Of a DNA stretch of 64,000 bases, positions 32,616 to 41,790 are shown one piece after another; position 1 is the stretch's first letter, and each line of letters begins with the position of its first letter. Below the pieces are notes generated by a model. That model was not told where the DNA came from. It saw only the letters and a program-made list of their open reading frames with translations, and made no database searches. Source of the DNA: Streptomyces sp. R33 (GTDB lineage Bacteria; Actinomycetota; Actinomycetes; Streptomycetales; Streptomycetaceae); assembly GCF_041200175.1 (NCBI RefSeq), contig NZ_CP165727.1, positions 5,025,501 through 5,089,500 of the forward strand. Direction: 5' to 3'. Position numbers and translations under genes: made by a program.

Positions 32616-33482
32616 ATGACGACGGAGAACCGGAAGAGCCAGGACACCCATCCCGACACCCACCCCGACACCTACGCCGAGCTGGCTGCCGTGGGCCCGT
32701 ACGGCGTCCGCCCGGGCCATGCGCTGATCACCATGGTCGAACCGCACCCGGGCCACGAGTACGCGTACAACCGCTGGTACGAGGACGACCACTACTACGC
32801 CGGCGCCATGGCCATGCCCTGGATGTACGCGGGCCGCCGCTGGGTCGCCACCCGCGAACTCCGGGAACTGCGCTACCCGGAGAAGTCGGCCGTCGCCCAG
32901 CCCGTCACCGCCGGGTGCTACATCTCCACGTACTGGGTCACCGAGGGCCGCTACGACGAGCACATGAAATGGACCGTCGGCATCAACAAGCGGCTGGGCC
33001 GGGACGGCCGCGTCTACCAGGACCGCACCCACGTCTTCACGTCCTTCCAGGACCACGAGGCCACCGTCTACCGCGACGGGGCGGCCGGCCCCCGGGACTT
33101 CCACGCCCTCGACCACCCGTACGCCGGCCTCGTCGTCCAGGTCGTCGACGCCGACGGGCCCGAGCAGCGGGCGGAGCTGCTGGAGTGGCTGCGCTCGCGC
33201 GCCCTGCCGAAGTGGCTGCACGGCTCGCCGGCCGCGATGGTGACGGTCTTCCGGCCGACCCCGCTGCCCGGCGACCGGATGACGTACGTCAAGCAGGTCG
33301 AGGGGGTCGACACCCGGTTGACGCTGCTGTGGTTCCTGGAGGCCGATCCGCGCACCTGCTGGGACCGGTTCCGGGGGCTGGACGCCAAGGTCGCCGAGGC
33401 CGGGCTGGGGCGGGTGGAGCTGGTGGCGCCGTTCATCCCGACGGTGCCGGGGACGGACCGGTACGTGAACGAACTGCGCTAG
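32616..33482 (+). CDS. Conserved protein of unknown function, ferredoxin-like (EthD-type) repeats suspected
   Basis: 288 aa, no signal or TM. The N-terminus contains repeated HPDTHPDT. The main part has two similar halves, each with a strand, a helix and aromatic residues: GHALITMVEPHPGHEYAYNRWYEDDHYYAG (residues about 32-62) and AGLVVQVVDADGPEQRAELLEWL, compatible with dimeric alpha/beta-barrel (EthD-like) folding. A palindromic operator of the CTGAyG type covers its promoter, linking it to the LLM and SDR genes of the same putative regulon. Function not known. Confidence 0.7.
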   Translation: MTTENRKSQDTHPDTHPDTYAELAAVGPYGVRPGHALITMVEPHPGHEYAYNRWYEDDHYYAGAMAMPWMYAGRRWVATRELRELRYPEKSAVAQPVTAGCYISTYWVTEGRYDEHMKWTVGINKRLGRDGRVYQDRTHVFTSFQDHEATVYRDGAAGPRDFHALDHPYAGLVVQVVDADGPEQRAELLEWLRSRALPKWLHGSPAAMVTVFRPTPLPGDRMTYVKQVEGVDTRLTLLWFLEADPRTCWDRFRGLDAKVAEAGLGRVELVAPFIPTVPGTDRYVNELR

Positions 33483-33647
33483 TCGCCTGGCCCCGGACAT
33501 GGCCGAGCCCCCTCGGCCGGGACGGCGGGCCAGTCGAGAGGGCTCCAGTCAATGGTGCAGGCGGTGCAGGTGTTGCAGGTGGTTCCTGTAATGCGGTTGT
33601 TGCGCGTGGTGCAGCGGAAGGGTCGGCGGGGTCGTACGCCGTGACGT

Positions 33648-33860
33648 TCAGGCGAGGCGTCCCAGCCGGCCCTCGGTGACGTCGGCCACGAACGAGGTCC
33701 AGGAGCCCGGCGCGAAGGTGAGGGACGGACCGTCCTGCACCTTCGAGTCGCGCACCGCGATGGCCTCCATGACGGGGGACTTGACCTCGACGCAAGCGCC
33801 GTTTCCGCCGGAGTAGGAGGACTTGATCCAGTTGTCCGTGGCGCCCTGACGAATAGCCAT
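33648..33860 (-). CDS. DUF397 protein
   Basis: 70 aa. Single DUF397 signature: NWIKSSYSGGNGACVEVKSP, then IAVRDSKVQDGPSLTF and WTSFVADVTEG. The ATG at 33860 has GGAGAG 5 bp upstream and is better than the upstream ATG at 33905. It lies 220 bp downstream of the XRE/DUF5753 gene, which makes it its probable partner. Confidence 0.9.
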   Translation of the reverse strand: MAIRQGATDNWIKSSYSGGNGACVEVKSPVMEAIAVRDSKVQDGPSLTFAPGSWTSFVADVTEGRLGRLA

Positions 33861-34079
33861 GTTTCTCTCCGGTTCAGCGAGTTGTGCCAGTGATGTGTCG
33901 GCCATTTCGGTTTCCTGACCGACGTGATCGACGCTACCGGCACCTTCCGACGGGCGAAGAGGTCATTCACCCGACCGAGTGGCATATTCCATTCAGGACT
34001 TCTGTGGCCGGGGAGCAACGGTGTACCGTACCGGCCCCCTCGCCACCTGCCGCCGACGCGGTGTCCGCTGCCTCCGCTT

Positions 34080-34964
34080 TTACTTCCCCTTGCCCGCATA
34101 CTCGCCGATGATCTCGGCGATGAACTGACGCGTCTGCTCCACATTGAGCGCCTGCGCGCGCAGGTGCTCGTACATCACGCTGTACTTCTGGACGTCGTTG
34201 GCCTTCTCCAGGTACAAATCGCTCGTCACGCCCTCGATGTAGACGACCGTCGAATCGGACGCGTCCGGGAATTCCAGGATGGCGTACTGGCCGTTCACGC
34301 CCGGGTGGGCGCCCATCGAGAACGGCATCACCTGCACGGTGATGTACGGCTGCTCGGACTGCTCTATCAAGTACTCGAGCTGCCTGATCATCAGCTGGGG
34401 GTCGCCCACGTGCCGCCTCAGCGCGGCCTCGTCGATGACCGCCCACAGCCGCAGCGGCCCGACCTCCGGGTTGTTGTTGTCCGTCTCGGAGAGCCGTTTC
34501 TGCCGGTGCATCCGCACCTGGACGCGCTTCTCCACGTCGACCGGGGCCGTCTCGGGCAGCGCGCCGCGGATGAGGGCCTGGGCGTACTCCGGGGTCTGGA
34601 GCAGGCCGGGCACCATCTGGGGCTCGTACGTGCGCAGGCTCGCGGCATCCGTCTCGAGGCCGATGTAGACGCTGTACGGGATGTCGCCGAAGGCGTGCCA
34701 CCAGCCCTGCTGGCGGGAGTCCTTGGCCATCTGCATGAGGGAGTCGACGAGCCGGCGGTCCTCGACCTCGTACACGTCGCACAGGTCGCGGACGTCACGC
34801 TGGCTGATGGAACGGCGGCCGTTCTCCAGCCTGCTGATCTTCGACTGGGAGACGAGCAGGCGCTCGGCGACCTGCTCGGCCGTCATGCCCTTGTCTTCGC
34901 GGAGCTTGCGCAACTCCATGCCCAGTCGGCGGCGTCGGACGGTGGGATTGACATTGGACGCCAC
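34080..34964 (-). CDS. XRE regulator with DUF5753 domain (Scr1 type)
   Basis: 294 aa with a GTG start and GGAGGTG 9 bp upstream. HTH at about residues 12-70 (RRLGMELRKLREDKGMTAEQVAERLLVSQSKISRLENG), then DUF5753 with MVPGLLQTPEYAQALI, RMHRQKRLSE and ITVQVMPFSMGAHPGVNGQYAILEF, ending EIIGEYAGKGK. Second copy of the XRE/DUF397 theme in this window. No TTA codon. Upstream of it lies a GPP34-like gene in the same direction, separated by a 287-bp gap with an 8-bp repeat. Confidence 0.93.
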   Translation of the reverse strand: MASNVNPTVRRRRLGMELRKLREDKGMTAEQVAERLLVSQSKISRLENGRRSISQRDVRDLCDVYEVEDRRLVDSLMQMAKDSRQQGWWHAFGDIPYSVYIGLETDAASLRTYEPQMVPGLLQTPEYAQALIRGALPETAPVDVEKRVQVRMHRQKRLSETDNNNPEVGPLRLWAVIDEAALRRHVGDPQLMIRQLEYLIEQSEQPYITVQVMPFSMGAHPGVNGQYAILEFPDASDSTVVYIEGVTSDLYLEKANDVQKYSVMYEHLRAQALNVEQTRQFIAEIIGEYAGKGK

Positions 34965-35196
34965 TTGAACGGCACCTCCGCCTTCTTCTGGTTCTGTCTC
35001 TCTGCGTGTCTGATGGTGAGCAGACTGCCACCGAAGGGCGGGGCGGCGCCGGAGAACGGCCCGGAAACGCAGACGCGCGGGACGGCGGGGCCGGCGGACC
35101 GGCCTCGCCATCCCGCGCGCTGGCGGCTCCCGAACCGGGTCATCGGGGACGCCGGTTGCGGCGATGGCGGTTCGGTGGAGCAGTGGATCCGTGGTG

Positions 35197-35236
35197 CCGT
35201 GAAGCCGTGAAGCCGTGAAGCCGTGAAGCCGTGAAT
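35197..35236. repeat. 8-bp tandem repeat CCGTGAAG, 5 copies
   Basis: Four perfect and one near-perfect copy (last CCGTGAAT), in the gap between the XRE and GPP34 genes just after the GPP34 stop codon. Confidence 0.92.
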
Positions 35237-35251
35237 CCCTGAAGCAGTGGA

Positions 35252-35992
35252 TCAGTGCGCGGCCGCGCGGGCCATCGCGCCCGTCCGGCGTGCCTGCAGC
35301 GGAACGCCGTTCGCCGTGGCCCGGGCGGGCGGCGGTGCCGCCGGTGCGCGGTCACGGCGTGGCTGCGCAGCCACACCGTTCTGGACGTCCATGACGGCGT
35401 GCGCCACGAGTCCGCCCATCGGGTCGTGCCGGATCAGATCCCGCAGCCGGGACCTGGACGACCGCCCCTCGTTGCCGGGGTACAGGTGCTTGCCGAGTCC
35501 GACCGCGTGGGCCAGTGCGGCGAGCGCCGCGGTCCGCGGGTCCGGCGGTACGCCGGTGCGGATCGCACTGTCGAGCCGGGCGCGGATCTCCCGGCTGATC
35601 GCCGTGTCGGTCGCCTGGTAGCGAGTCGTCGGCAGCACTCCGCACATCTGTCCCGCGACGGCATGCACCATGCCGCAGCGCTCCAGATGAGCGAGGTAAA
35701 TCTGGCGGAGCCCCAACCGGGGTCCACCGATCCAGTGGACGGCCCGTACCGGGCTGCCGCGCCTGCGCAGCAGTTCCAGTGCGGAGTCCAGAGTCGGATC
35801 TCCTGTCGGCCGTGGCATCACCACGGCGATACGATCCCCGTCAGGGGCTATCCGTCCTGCCAGAGCCAGCTCTACTAGCTGTGCCCCGGCCAGGCCGAGG
35901 TCGAGCGACTGCGGCTGCGCCGTGGTACCCGTGGTCGGGTCCAAAGCGAGCAGCAGAAGCTCCTCCGGAATTGTTCTGCGGCTCCTGCCCAT
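35252..35992 (-). CDS. GPP34-family (Golgi phosphoprotein 3-like) protein
   Basis: 246 aa. The N-terminal MGRSRRTIPEELLLLALDPTTG, LGLAGAQLVELALAGRI and later LRDLIRHDPMGGLVAHAVM correspond to the GPP34/GOLPH3 helical fold, which in eukaryotes binds PI4P. Streptomyces carry many paralogues, often next to regulators, with unknown roles. The last 30 residues are Ala/Pro/Arg-rich. The ATG at 35992 has GGGGAGGC 5 bp upstream. Its promoter is divergent from the DD-carboxypeptidase. Confidence 0.85.
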   Translation of the reverse strand: MGRSRRTIPEELLLLALDPTTGTTAQPQSLDLGLAGAQLVELALAGRIAPDGDRIAVVMPRPTGDPTLDSALELLRRRGSPVRAVHWIGGPRLGLRQIYLAHLERCGMVHAVAGQMCGVLPTTRYQATDTAISREIRARLDSAIRTGVPPDPRTAALAALAHAVGLGKHLYPGNEGRSSRSRLRDLIRHDPMGGLVAHAVMDVQNGVAAQPRRDRAPAAPPPARATANGVPLQARRTGAMARAAAH

Positions 35993-36179
35993 CCATGCCT
36001 CCCCGCGTGGATGAGTGACAGGGTGACGCCTCTCACATTCATCTGTCGAGAGCGCGTGGTCGCTTTGTGGGGGAACCCGCAACTATGTCGTTCTCGTCTA
36101 GCACGGGGGCGATGCCCCCTAGACGGGACACTGTTAGACATTCGGACAGCCGGACGTGGTGGCGATCGAGGAGGAACTG

Positions 36180-38912
36180 GTGGCGGGCGAGTCCCCCGAC
36201 AAGTCGGTTGATGAAGGAGCGTCGGGGGCGGCGATGTCCTCCGCGGAGCGTGACCCGAGGTTGTCCGTGTTCCGGCCGCGGGAACCCGAGTCCGGGACCG
36301 CTTCCGCCTCCGGCTCGGGTTCCGGCTCCGGCGAGGGCACGAGTCGGGATCCGCTGCGCGAGGCGGTGGCGGCGTGGGTGGCGACGACCGACGCGGAGGC
36401 GGAGGCCGACGGCTCCGCCGCGGAGCCGAAGCCGGGCGCCGGGTCCTCCGGACGGGTGGACTCCGAGGCCGCGGCCGAGGCCGAGGGCGACTCGGCCCCG
36501 GCCGACAGCGAGCGCACCGCCGTGTTCCGCGCGCCGAAGCCGGACGCGGATGTCCCCGACTCCGATTCCGACTCCGATTCCAACTCCGATTCCGACTCTG
36601 ACTCTGATTCCGCTTCCGGCTCGGATTCCGCTTCTGCGGACGAGTCGTCGGACGCCGAGCGGCCGCGCTCGGAGCCCGCCTCCGCCAAGGGCCGTAAGGA
36701 TGCCCCCGCGTCCGCGGCTGCGAAGCCCGCGGCTGCCGATGCGCCGGCCGAGAAGCCGGGCTCGGCTTCCGCTTCCGCGGGCGAGCCGAAGGCTGACAGT
36801 GAGCGCACCGCGGTGTTCCGCGTCCCGAACGCAGGTTCGGCTTCCGCTTCCGCCGGGGACAAGCCTGCGGGCGGCGCTCGCACGGATTCCGGTTCGGTGC
36901 CCGCCGCTGACAAGCAGGCTGCCGCCGATGCGCCGGCCGACAGCGAGCGCACCGCGGTCTTCCGTGCCGTGAAGCCGGGCTCCCCGTCCCCGTCCGGTTC
37001 CGCTCCGGCCAAGGGCGGTACGGACGCCGCGGCCGCGGGCAAGCCGGCGGCCGACGGCGAGCGCACCGCGGTCTTCCGTGCCGTGAAGCCGGGGAGCGGT
37101 ACGGATGCCTCGGCGTCCGCCGCCGAGAAGCCGGCCGGCGGTGACCGGGGCCCTGCCGGGGGTTCCGCTTCCGGTGACGCCAAGGGCGCGGCCCCCGCCG
37201 ATGCGGCGGACAGCGAGCGCACCGCCGTCTTCCGCGCTCCGAAGCTGGATGCCGCCTCGGGTGCCCCGAAGGCCCCCGCCGCAGGCAAGACTTCCGACGG
37301 GCCTGCGGACGGCGAGCGCACCGCCGTCTTCCGGGCCGTGAAGCCGGACGCGAAGGCGTCGCCCCAGGCATCGGCGTCGGCATCGGCACCGGCGTCGGCG
37401 TCGGCGTCGGCTTCGGCTCCGGAGAAGCCCGCCGCCTCCGGCCCCGTGCCGCCGAAGGCGGTCGGCGGGGAGCGGCCCAGCACGTTCGTGCCGCTGCGCA
37501 AGGACGAGGGCCCGGCGTCCAAGCCCGCGGCGTCGGCATCGCCGGCCGCCCCGGCCCCGGCGCCCGCCGCCCCCAAGCCGGTCGTCGTCCCCGAGCGGAC
37601 CGAGCGGACCACGCAGCAGCCGCTGCCGCCCAAGCCGCCGCTCGACATGCTCGCGGACCTCACCAACAACCCGCCCCCGCCGCCGAGCCCCCTGCGCACG
37701 GCGGTACGGCGGTTCAAGATCTACGCCCCGCTCGTCGCGCTCCTCGCGATCATCCTCGCCGTCGTCCAGCTCGTGCGCCCGCTGCCCGAGCCGAAGCTCA
37801 CGATGACCGCGAAGTCCTCGTACACCTTCGACGGCGGCAACCCGGTCCTGCCCTGGCCGAAGGAGGGTCAGGCCCACATGGCCGCGGCCGGCCTCGGCAC
37901 CGTCGGCAGCTTCGGCGAGCAGAAGCCGATCGCCATCGGCAGCGTGGCCAAGACGATGACGGCGTACGTGATCCTGAAGAACCACCCCCTCAAGAAGGGG
38001 GAAAAGGGTCCGATGATCGACGTCGACAAGACCGCGGTCGACGACGGCAACAAGGACTCCGAGGGCGAGTCCACCGTCAACACGCTCAAGGCGGGCGACA
38101 AGATCTCGGAGTACGACGCCCTCGCCGCGATCATGATCCCGTCCGCCAACAACGTCGCGCGGCTGCTCGCGCGCTGGGACGCCAGCGGCGACCAGGAGGC
38201 GTTCGTCAAGAAGATGAACGACGCCGCCAAGGAACTCGGCATGACCAACACCACGTACACCGACCCCTCGGGTCTGGACGCGACGACGGTCAGCACCGCC
38301 GAGGACCAGGTCAAGCTCGGTCTCAAGGTCGTCGAGATGCCGGAGCTGATCGCCATCACCAAGCTGCCGGAATGGATCGACCCGTCCGGCAAGAAGTGGC
38401 GGAACTACAACACCCTCATCCCGTACAACGGCGCCCTCGGGATCAAGACGGGCTCCACCACCAAGGCCGGCGGCAACCTGCTCTTCGCCGCCGAGAAGCA
38501 GGTCGGCAAGACCAGGCAGCTGATCGTCGGCGCGGTGCTCGGCCAGCACGGCAGCCCGATCCTCGACACCGCCATCGCGGCCAGCAAGCAGGTCATGCTC
38601 GCCACGCAGAAGATGCTGGTGGACGCGCCCGTCGTGAAGAAGGGCGACGTCGTCGGGTACGTGGACGACGGTCTCGGCGGCCGCACCCCGGTCGTCGCGA
38701 CCGGCGACGTGGCGGCGGTCGGCTGGCCTTCGCTCACGGTCGACATCAAGCTGGCCGGCGGGGACGGCAAGCTCCCGCAGAGCGCCAAGGCCGGCACCGA
38801 GATCGGCGTGCTGACCGTCGGTGAAGGGGCCAGCCAGGTGAAGGTGCCGGTGGCGCTGCAGAGTGATCTCGCCGCGCCCGGCATCGGCAGCAAACTGACC
38901 CGTGTCGGCTGA
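36180..38912 (+). CDS. D-alanyl-D-alanine carboxypeptidase with a repetitive cytoplasmic tail
   Basis: 910 aa. The C-terminal S11 domain (about residues 545-800) has the SxxK active site Ser588-Lys591 (GSVAKTM), SAN at 655-657 and KTG at 756-758, so it is a probable active penicillin-binding protein that trims peptidoglycan. One TM segment lies at about 515-535. The N-terminal 500 residues are disordered and acidic, with about six copies of D(S/G)ERTAVFR (near residues 108, 206, 254, 292, 344 and 377) separated by Ala/Ser/Pro linkers and a Ser-Asp run. The start is GTG 36180, with GAGGAGG 5 bp upstream; GTGs at 36156 and 36159 are alternatives. Confidence 0.93.
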   Translation: MAGESPDKSVDEGASGAAMSSAERDPRLSVFRPREPESGTASASGSGSGSGEGTSRDPLREAVAAWVATTDAEAEADGSAAEPKPGAGSSGRVDSEAAAEAEGDSAPADSERTAVFRAPKPDADVPDSDSDSDSNSDSDSDSDSASGSDSASADESSDAERPRSEPASAKGRKDAPASAAAKPAAADAPAEKPGSASASAGEPKADSERTAVFRVPNAGSASASAGDKPAGGARTDSGSVPAADKQAAADAPADSERTAVFRAVKPGSPSPSGSAPAKGGTDAAAAGKPAADGERTAVFRAVKPGSGTDASASAAEKPAGGDRGPAGGSASGDAKGAAPADAADSERTAVFRAPKLDAASGAPKAPAAGKTSDGPADGERTAVFRAVKPDAKASPQASASASAPASASASASAPEKPAASGPVPPKAVGGERPSTFVPLRKDEGPASKPAASASPAAPAPAPAAPKPVVVPERTERTTQQPLPPKPPLDMLADLTNNPPPPPSPLRTAVRRFKIYAPLVALLAIILAVVQLVRPLPEPKLTMTAKSSYTFDGGNPVLPWPKEGQAHMAAAGLGTVGSFGEQKPIAIGSVAKTMTAYVILKNHPLKKGEKGPMIDVDKTAVDDGNKDSEGESTVNTLKAGDKISEYDALAAIMIPSANNVARLLARWDASGDQEAFVKKMNDAAKELGMTNTTYTDPSGLDATTVSTAEDQVKLGLKVVEMPELIAITKLPEWIDPSGKKWRNYNTLIPYNGALGIKTGSTTKAGGNLLFAAEKQVGKTRQLIVGAVLGQHGSPILDTAIAASKQVMLATQKMLVDAPVVKKGDVVGYVDDGLGGRTPVVATGDVAAVGWPSLTVDIKLAGGDGKLPQSAKAGTEIGVLTVGEGASQVKVPVALQSDLAAPGIGSKLTRVG
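36502..37345. repeat. Repeats encoding D(S/G)ERTAVFR in the carboxypeptidase
   Basis: About six copies of a 27-30 bp coding block (GAGCGCACCGCCGTCTTCCG and variants) at about 36502, 36795, 36938, 37053, 37208 and 37309. The linkers differ in length, so the units are dispersed and not strictly tandem. Confidence 0.85.
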
Positions 38913-38944
38913 TCGCCGGCATCGGTGAGCTGACCGCGCGATTC

Positions 38945-38970
38945 GGCGCCCCGGGCAACCCCGGGGCGCC
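38945..38970 (+). terminator. Terminator after the carboxypeptidase
   Basis: An 11-bp perfect stem GGCGCCCCGGG/CCCGGGGCGCC with a 4-base loop, 33 bp after the stop. Confidence 0.7.
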
Positions 38971-39065
38971 GTGGCGCGTCTAGCGACCCGGGAACGGGAC
39001 CCGAGAAGGGCCGCAGATGTTCGATCCATGTGCCGGGAAGTCCCGGAAGTCCGGGGAGTACGGCA

Positions 39066-40985
39066 GTGACCACTGCTGAACAGCACAGCCAGAGCCAGAG
39101 CCGGAGCGCACCACCCGCCGCCGGCGGATCCGGTGTGCCCGAGGCCGGCGCCGGCTCCGCTTCGGGCGCCGTCCCTGCAGCCGCTGCCGCTCCCGCGCCC
39201 GCTCCCGGCGGGACAGGGACCCCCGGGGTCCTCGGCTGGGCCCGCCGGCACCCGGTGGCGGTCACCACCGTGCTCGCCGCGGTCCTGCACGTCGTCTGGT
39301 TCTTCAGTTTCGCCAACAGCGGCGGCGACCTGGCCGCGCAGGACGCCTGGGCCGAGTTCGTCGGCCGCCATCCGGACTCGGCGTACAACCTCGCCTGGTA
39401 CGGCGGCATGCACCCGGTCTCGTACAGCGTGGTGTCCCCGTACGTGATGTACATGATCGGCGTACGGACCACGATGATGGTCGCCGGCACGGTCTCGGCC
39501 GGGCTGCTCGCGCTGATCCTGACCCGGTGCCGCGGCACCGTCCGCGAGCCGCTGTGGCCGGCCCTCGCCGGGGCGTACGGGCTGCTCTGCAACGCCCTGT
39601 CCGGCCGGGTCACCTTCGGCCTCGGCGCGATGTTCGCGCTCGGTGCCGTCGCCGCCGTCTTCTGCTGGCCCCGCAAATGGGCGGAGCGGCGCTGGGCCAA
39701 GGCCGCGGTGGCGGCCCCGCTCGCCGCGCTCGCGACCGCCTCCAGCCCCGTCGCCGGACTGTTCCTCGGGGTGATCGCGGCCGCGCTGTTCCTGTCCGGG
39801 CGGCGCCCCGGGGCGTACGCGCTGGGGCTGGCCCCGGCGGCGGTGGTCGGGCTGTCGGCCTGGCTGTTCCCGTTCTCCGGGACGCAGCCCATGAAGCTCG
39901 GCTCGGCCGCGCCGCCGTTCTTCTTCGGGCTGGCGATCCTGTTCCTCGTACCGAAGCGGTGGAAGACGGTCCGGATCGCCTCCGCCGTCTACGCCTTCGG
40001 GGTCCTGCTGACCTGGGCGATCGACTCGCAGGTCGGCTCGAACGTCACCCGGCTGGTCATGCTGTTCGGCGGGGCCGTGCTGCTCGCGGCCGTCCCGTAC
40101 GCGGTCCCGCGCACCCGGCACTGGTACGCGGTGCTGCTCGCCTTCGCCGGGATCAACATCTGGATCACCGCCAACAGCATCACGGACATCGTCCGCACGA
40201 CCCCGGTGGCCGCGTGGAACCGCGAGCTGGCCCCGCTGGTCGACCAGCTGCAGAAGGCGGGCGCCGACCGCGGCCGCGTCGAGGTGGTCCCGGCCAGCAG
40301 CCACCGCGAGTCCTCGGCCTTCCCCGCGTACGTGAACCTGGCGCGCGGCTGGAACCGGCAGGCGGACCTCGAGCGGAACCCGCTCTTCTACGACGACACC
40401 CTCACGGCCGAGAGCTACCGGGAGTGGCTGGACCGCTGGGCCGTGCACTACGTGGTGCTGCCGGCCGACAAACCCGATTCGGGCGGGGAGGACGAGGCGA
40501 AGCTGGTGCGCGCGGGGCTCCCGTACCTCCAGCAGGTGTGGGGCGACGCGAACTGGCGGCTCTTCAAGGTGGACGCACCGACGGACCTGGTGTCCGGGCA
40601 GGCCACGGTGGTGCGGGCGGGTGCGGACCAGCTGGTCGTCGACGTGAAGGCGGCCGGGCGGGTGCTCGTACGGATCCCGCACTCGCCGTGGCTGGGGCTG
40701 GTGGACGGCGCGGGCAAGCCGGTGCCGCCGCCGCAGGAGACGTTCGCGTCGAAGGCGCGCAGCGGGGGCGGCGGCTCGGGCTCGGGCACGCTGCCGAAGG
40801 AGTACGCGAACACGGCCGGGTGCCTGTTCAAGGCCGCTCCGGACACCGCGGGCGATGTGTGGACGGAGCTGCTGGCACCGGGGCCGGGGGTGTACCGGGT
40901 GGCGGCGAAGTACCAGCTGCCGCGGGGGACGCCGTGCCCGGAGGAGCTGACCCGCTGGGTGGCGGGGGCGGCGCAGCGGCCCTGA
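39066..40985 (+). CDS. Large multi-pass membrane protein (glycosyltransferase-like)
   Basis: 639 aa, GTG start with GGGGAG 7 bp upstream. A Ser/Ala/Pro-rich cytoplasmic N-terminus (about 50 residues) precedes roughly 10-11 helices (residues 55-375), and a soluble C-terminal domain of about 260 residues follows, with paired Cys near TAGCLF and GTPCPEEL. The first external loop has DLAAQDAWAEFVGRHPDSAYNLAWYGG, reminiscent of the acidic loop of GT-C or GT87 glycosyltransferases and of the YfhO-type family. It follows the DD-carboxypeptidase, so a cell-envelope polysaccharide role is plausible but unproven. Confidence 0.7.
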   Translation: MTTAEQHSQSQSRSAPPAAGGSGVPEAGAGSASGAVPAAAAAPAPAPGGTGTPGVLGWARRHPVAVTTVLAAVLHVVWFFSFANSGGDLAAQDAWAEFVGRHPDSAYNLAWYGGMHPVSYSVVSPYVMYMIGVRTTMMVAGTVSAGLLALILTRCRGTVREPLWPALAGAYGLLCNALSGRVTFGLGAMFALGAVAAVFCWPRKWAERRWAKAAVAAPLAALATASSPVAGLFLGVIAAALFLSGRRPGAYALGLAPAAVVGLSAWLFPFSGTQPMKLGSAAPPFFFGLAILFLVPKRWKTVRIASAVYAFGVLLTWAIDSQVGSNVTRLVMLFGGAVLLAAVPYAVPRTRHWYAVLLAFAGINIWITANSITDIVRTTPVAAWNRELAPLVDQLQKAGADRGRVEVVPASSHRESSAFPAYVNLARGWNRQADLERNPLFYDDTLTAESYREWLDRWAVHYVVLPADKPDSGGEDEAKLVRAGLPYLQQVWGDANWRLFKVDAPTDLVSGQATVVRAGADQLVVDVKAAGRVLVRIPHSPWLGLVDGAGKPVPPPQETFASKARSGGGGSGSGTLPKEYANTAGCLFKAAPDTAGDVWTELLAPGPGVYRVAAKYQLPRGTPCPEELTRWVAGAAQRP

Positions 40986-41094
40986 TCGGAGGCGGGTCCG
41001 GAGTTTTTACGCACGGTCCGGGTGCGTTGCTCCGGATATCTGCATACCATCCCAATAGTCCGATTGGGTGCTTCCCGAGGGAGTTGACGACGGG

Positions 41095-41298
41095 ATGAGC
41101 AAAGAGCAGCAGAAGCGGGATTTCCGAGAGGCCTTCCAGGCCCAGGATCCGGATCGGCCGCCGCGCCCGGCAGGCCACGGCTTCGACGGTCTGGTGCGGA
41201 GCAAGGTCAAGGGCGGGGCGCACACGAAGGCGGCCCTCAAGCGGGCCGGCACTCCGCAGGGTGACCGCATCGGTGAACGCAGCAGAGGCCTGAGCTGA
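41095..41298 (+). CDS. Small hydrophilic conserved protein
   Basis: 67 aa: MSKEQQKRDFREAFQAQDPD, then RPAGHGFDGLVRSKVKGG and a basic C-terminus. No signal, TM or Cys. The ATG at 41095 is preceded by GAGGGAG at a long spacing; an upstream start at 41068 gives a less natural N-terminus. A hairpin follows the stop, which supports a real gene. Function unknown. Confidence 0.65.
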   Translation: MSKEQQKRDFREAFQAQDPDRPPRPAGHGFDGLVRSKVKGGAHTKAALKRAGTPQGDRIGERSRGLS

Positions 41299-41330
41299 TC
41301 CCACACCCACGTCGCCAGTCGATGGGCGTC

Positions 41331-41358
41331 AGCCCTTCCGGTTCCGGCCGGGAGGGCT
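41331..41358 (+). terminator. Terminator after the small hydrophilic gene
   Basis: Stem AGCCCT/AGGGCT continuing inward with CCGG/CCGG pairing, followed by TTTCG. Confidence 0.6.
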
Positions 41359-41550
41359 TTCGTGCGTCTGTGACCAGGGACTCTGGTCCTTGACGGGTCT
41401 GTGGGCGAGGATCCGGACAACTGTTACATTGCCGACGGATGACCAAAACATCACCCTCGTAGCGTCGGGGTCGTCGCCAGGGCGAACCACATCGAACGTG
41501 GCCGGCCCGGACCGAGACCAGAGGCGACTGCGACCCGAGGGGAACCACCC

Positions 41551-41781
41551 GTGCGCTCCACCTTCCGTACCGCAGCCGTCGTCGCCGGTGCCTTCACCGC
41601 ACTGGCACTCCCGGCCACCCGGGCCTTCGCCGCCGACGACCCTGACGCGGCGGCCGAGGAGGTCGTGCAGGAGGGCTGGACCGAGGGCGCGGCGCTGATC
41701 GCGGGTGGCGCCGGGCTGGCCGCCGCGGGCGCCGCGGGCCTCGGCGTCACGATGCTCCGCCGCCGCCGCGCCGAGGGCTGA
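41551..41781 (+). CDS. Small secreted, membrane-anchored protein next to a sortase
   Basis: 76 aa, GTG start with GAGGGGAACC-type site. A signal peptide (ends about residue 28, RAFAADDP) is followed by an acidic segment, a hydrophobic stretch of about 24 residues (GAALIAGGAGLAAAGAAGLGVTML) and RRRRAEG. The arrangement is that of a sortase substrate, but no LPxTG-type motif is seen before the hydrophobic part. It ends 9 bp before the class F-like sortase, so the two are an operon. Confidence 0.75.
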   Translation: MRSTFRTAAVVAGAFTALALPATRAFAADDPDAAAEEVVQEGWTEGAALIAGGAGLAAAGAAGLGVTMLRRRRAEG

Positions 41782-41790
41782 TCCCACACC

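Noticed and set aside
36039..40682. A 1547-codon open frame on the minus strand opposite the carboxypeptidase and membrane protein genes.
   Set aside because: It is antisense to two genes with clear family motifs and good starts, and its protein is Arg/Gly/Pro-rich without domains. It is a GC-rich shadow frame.
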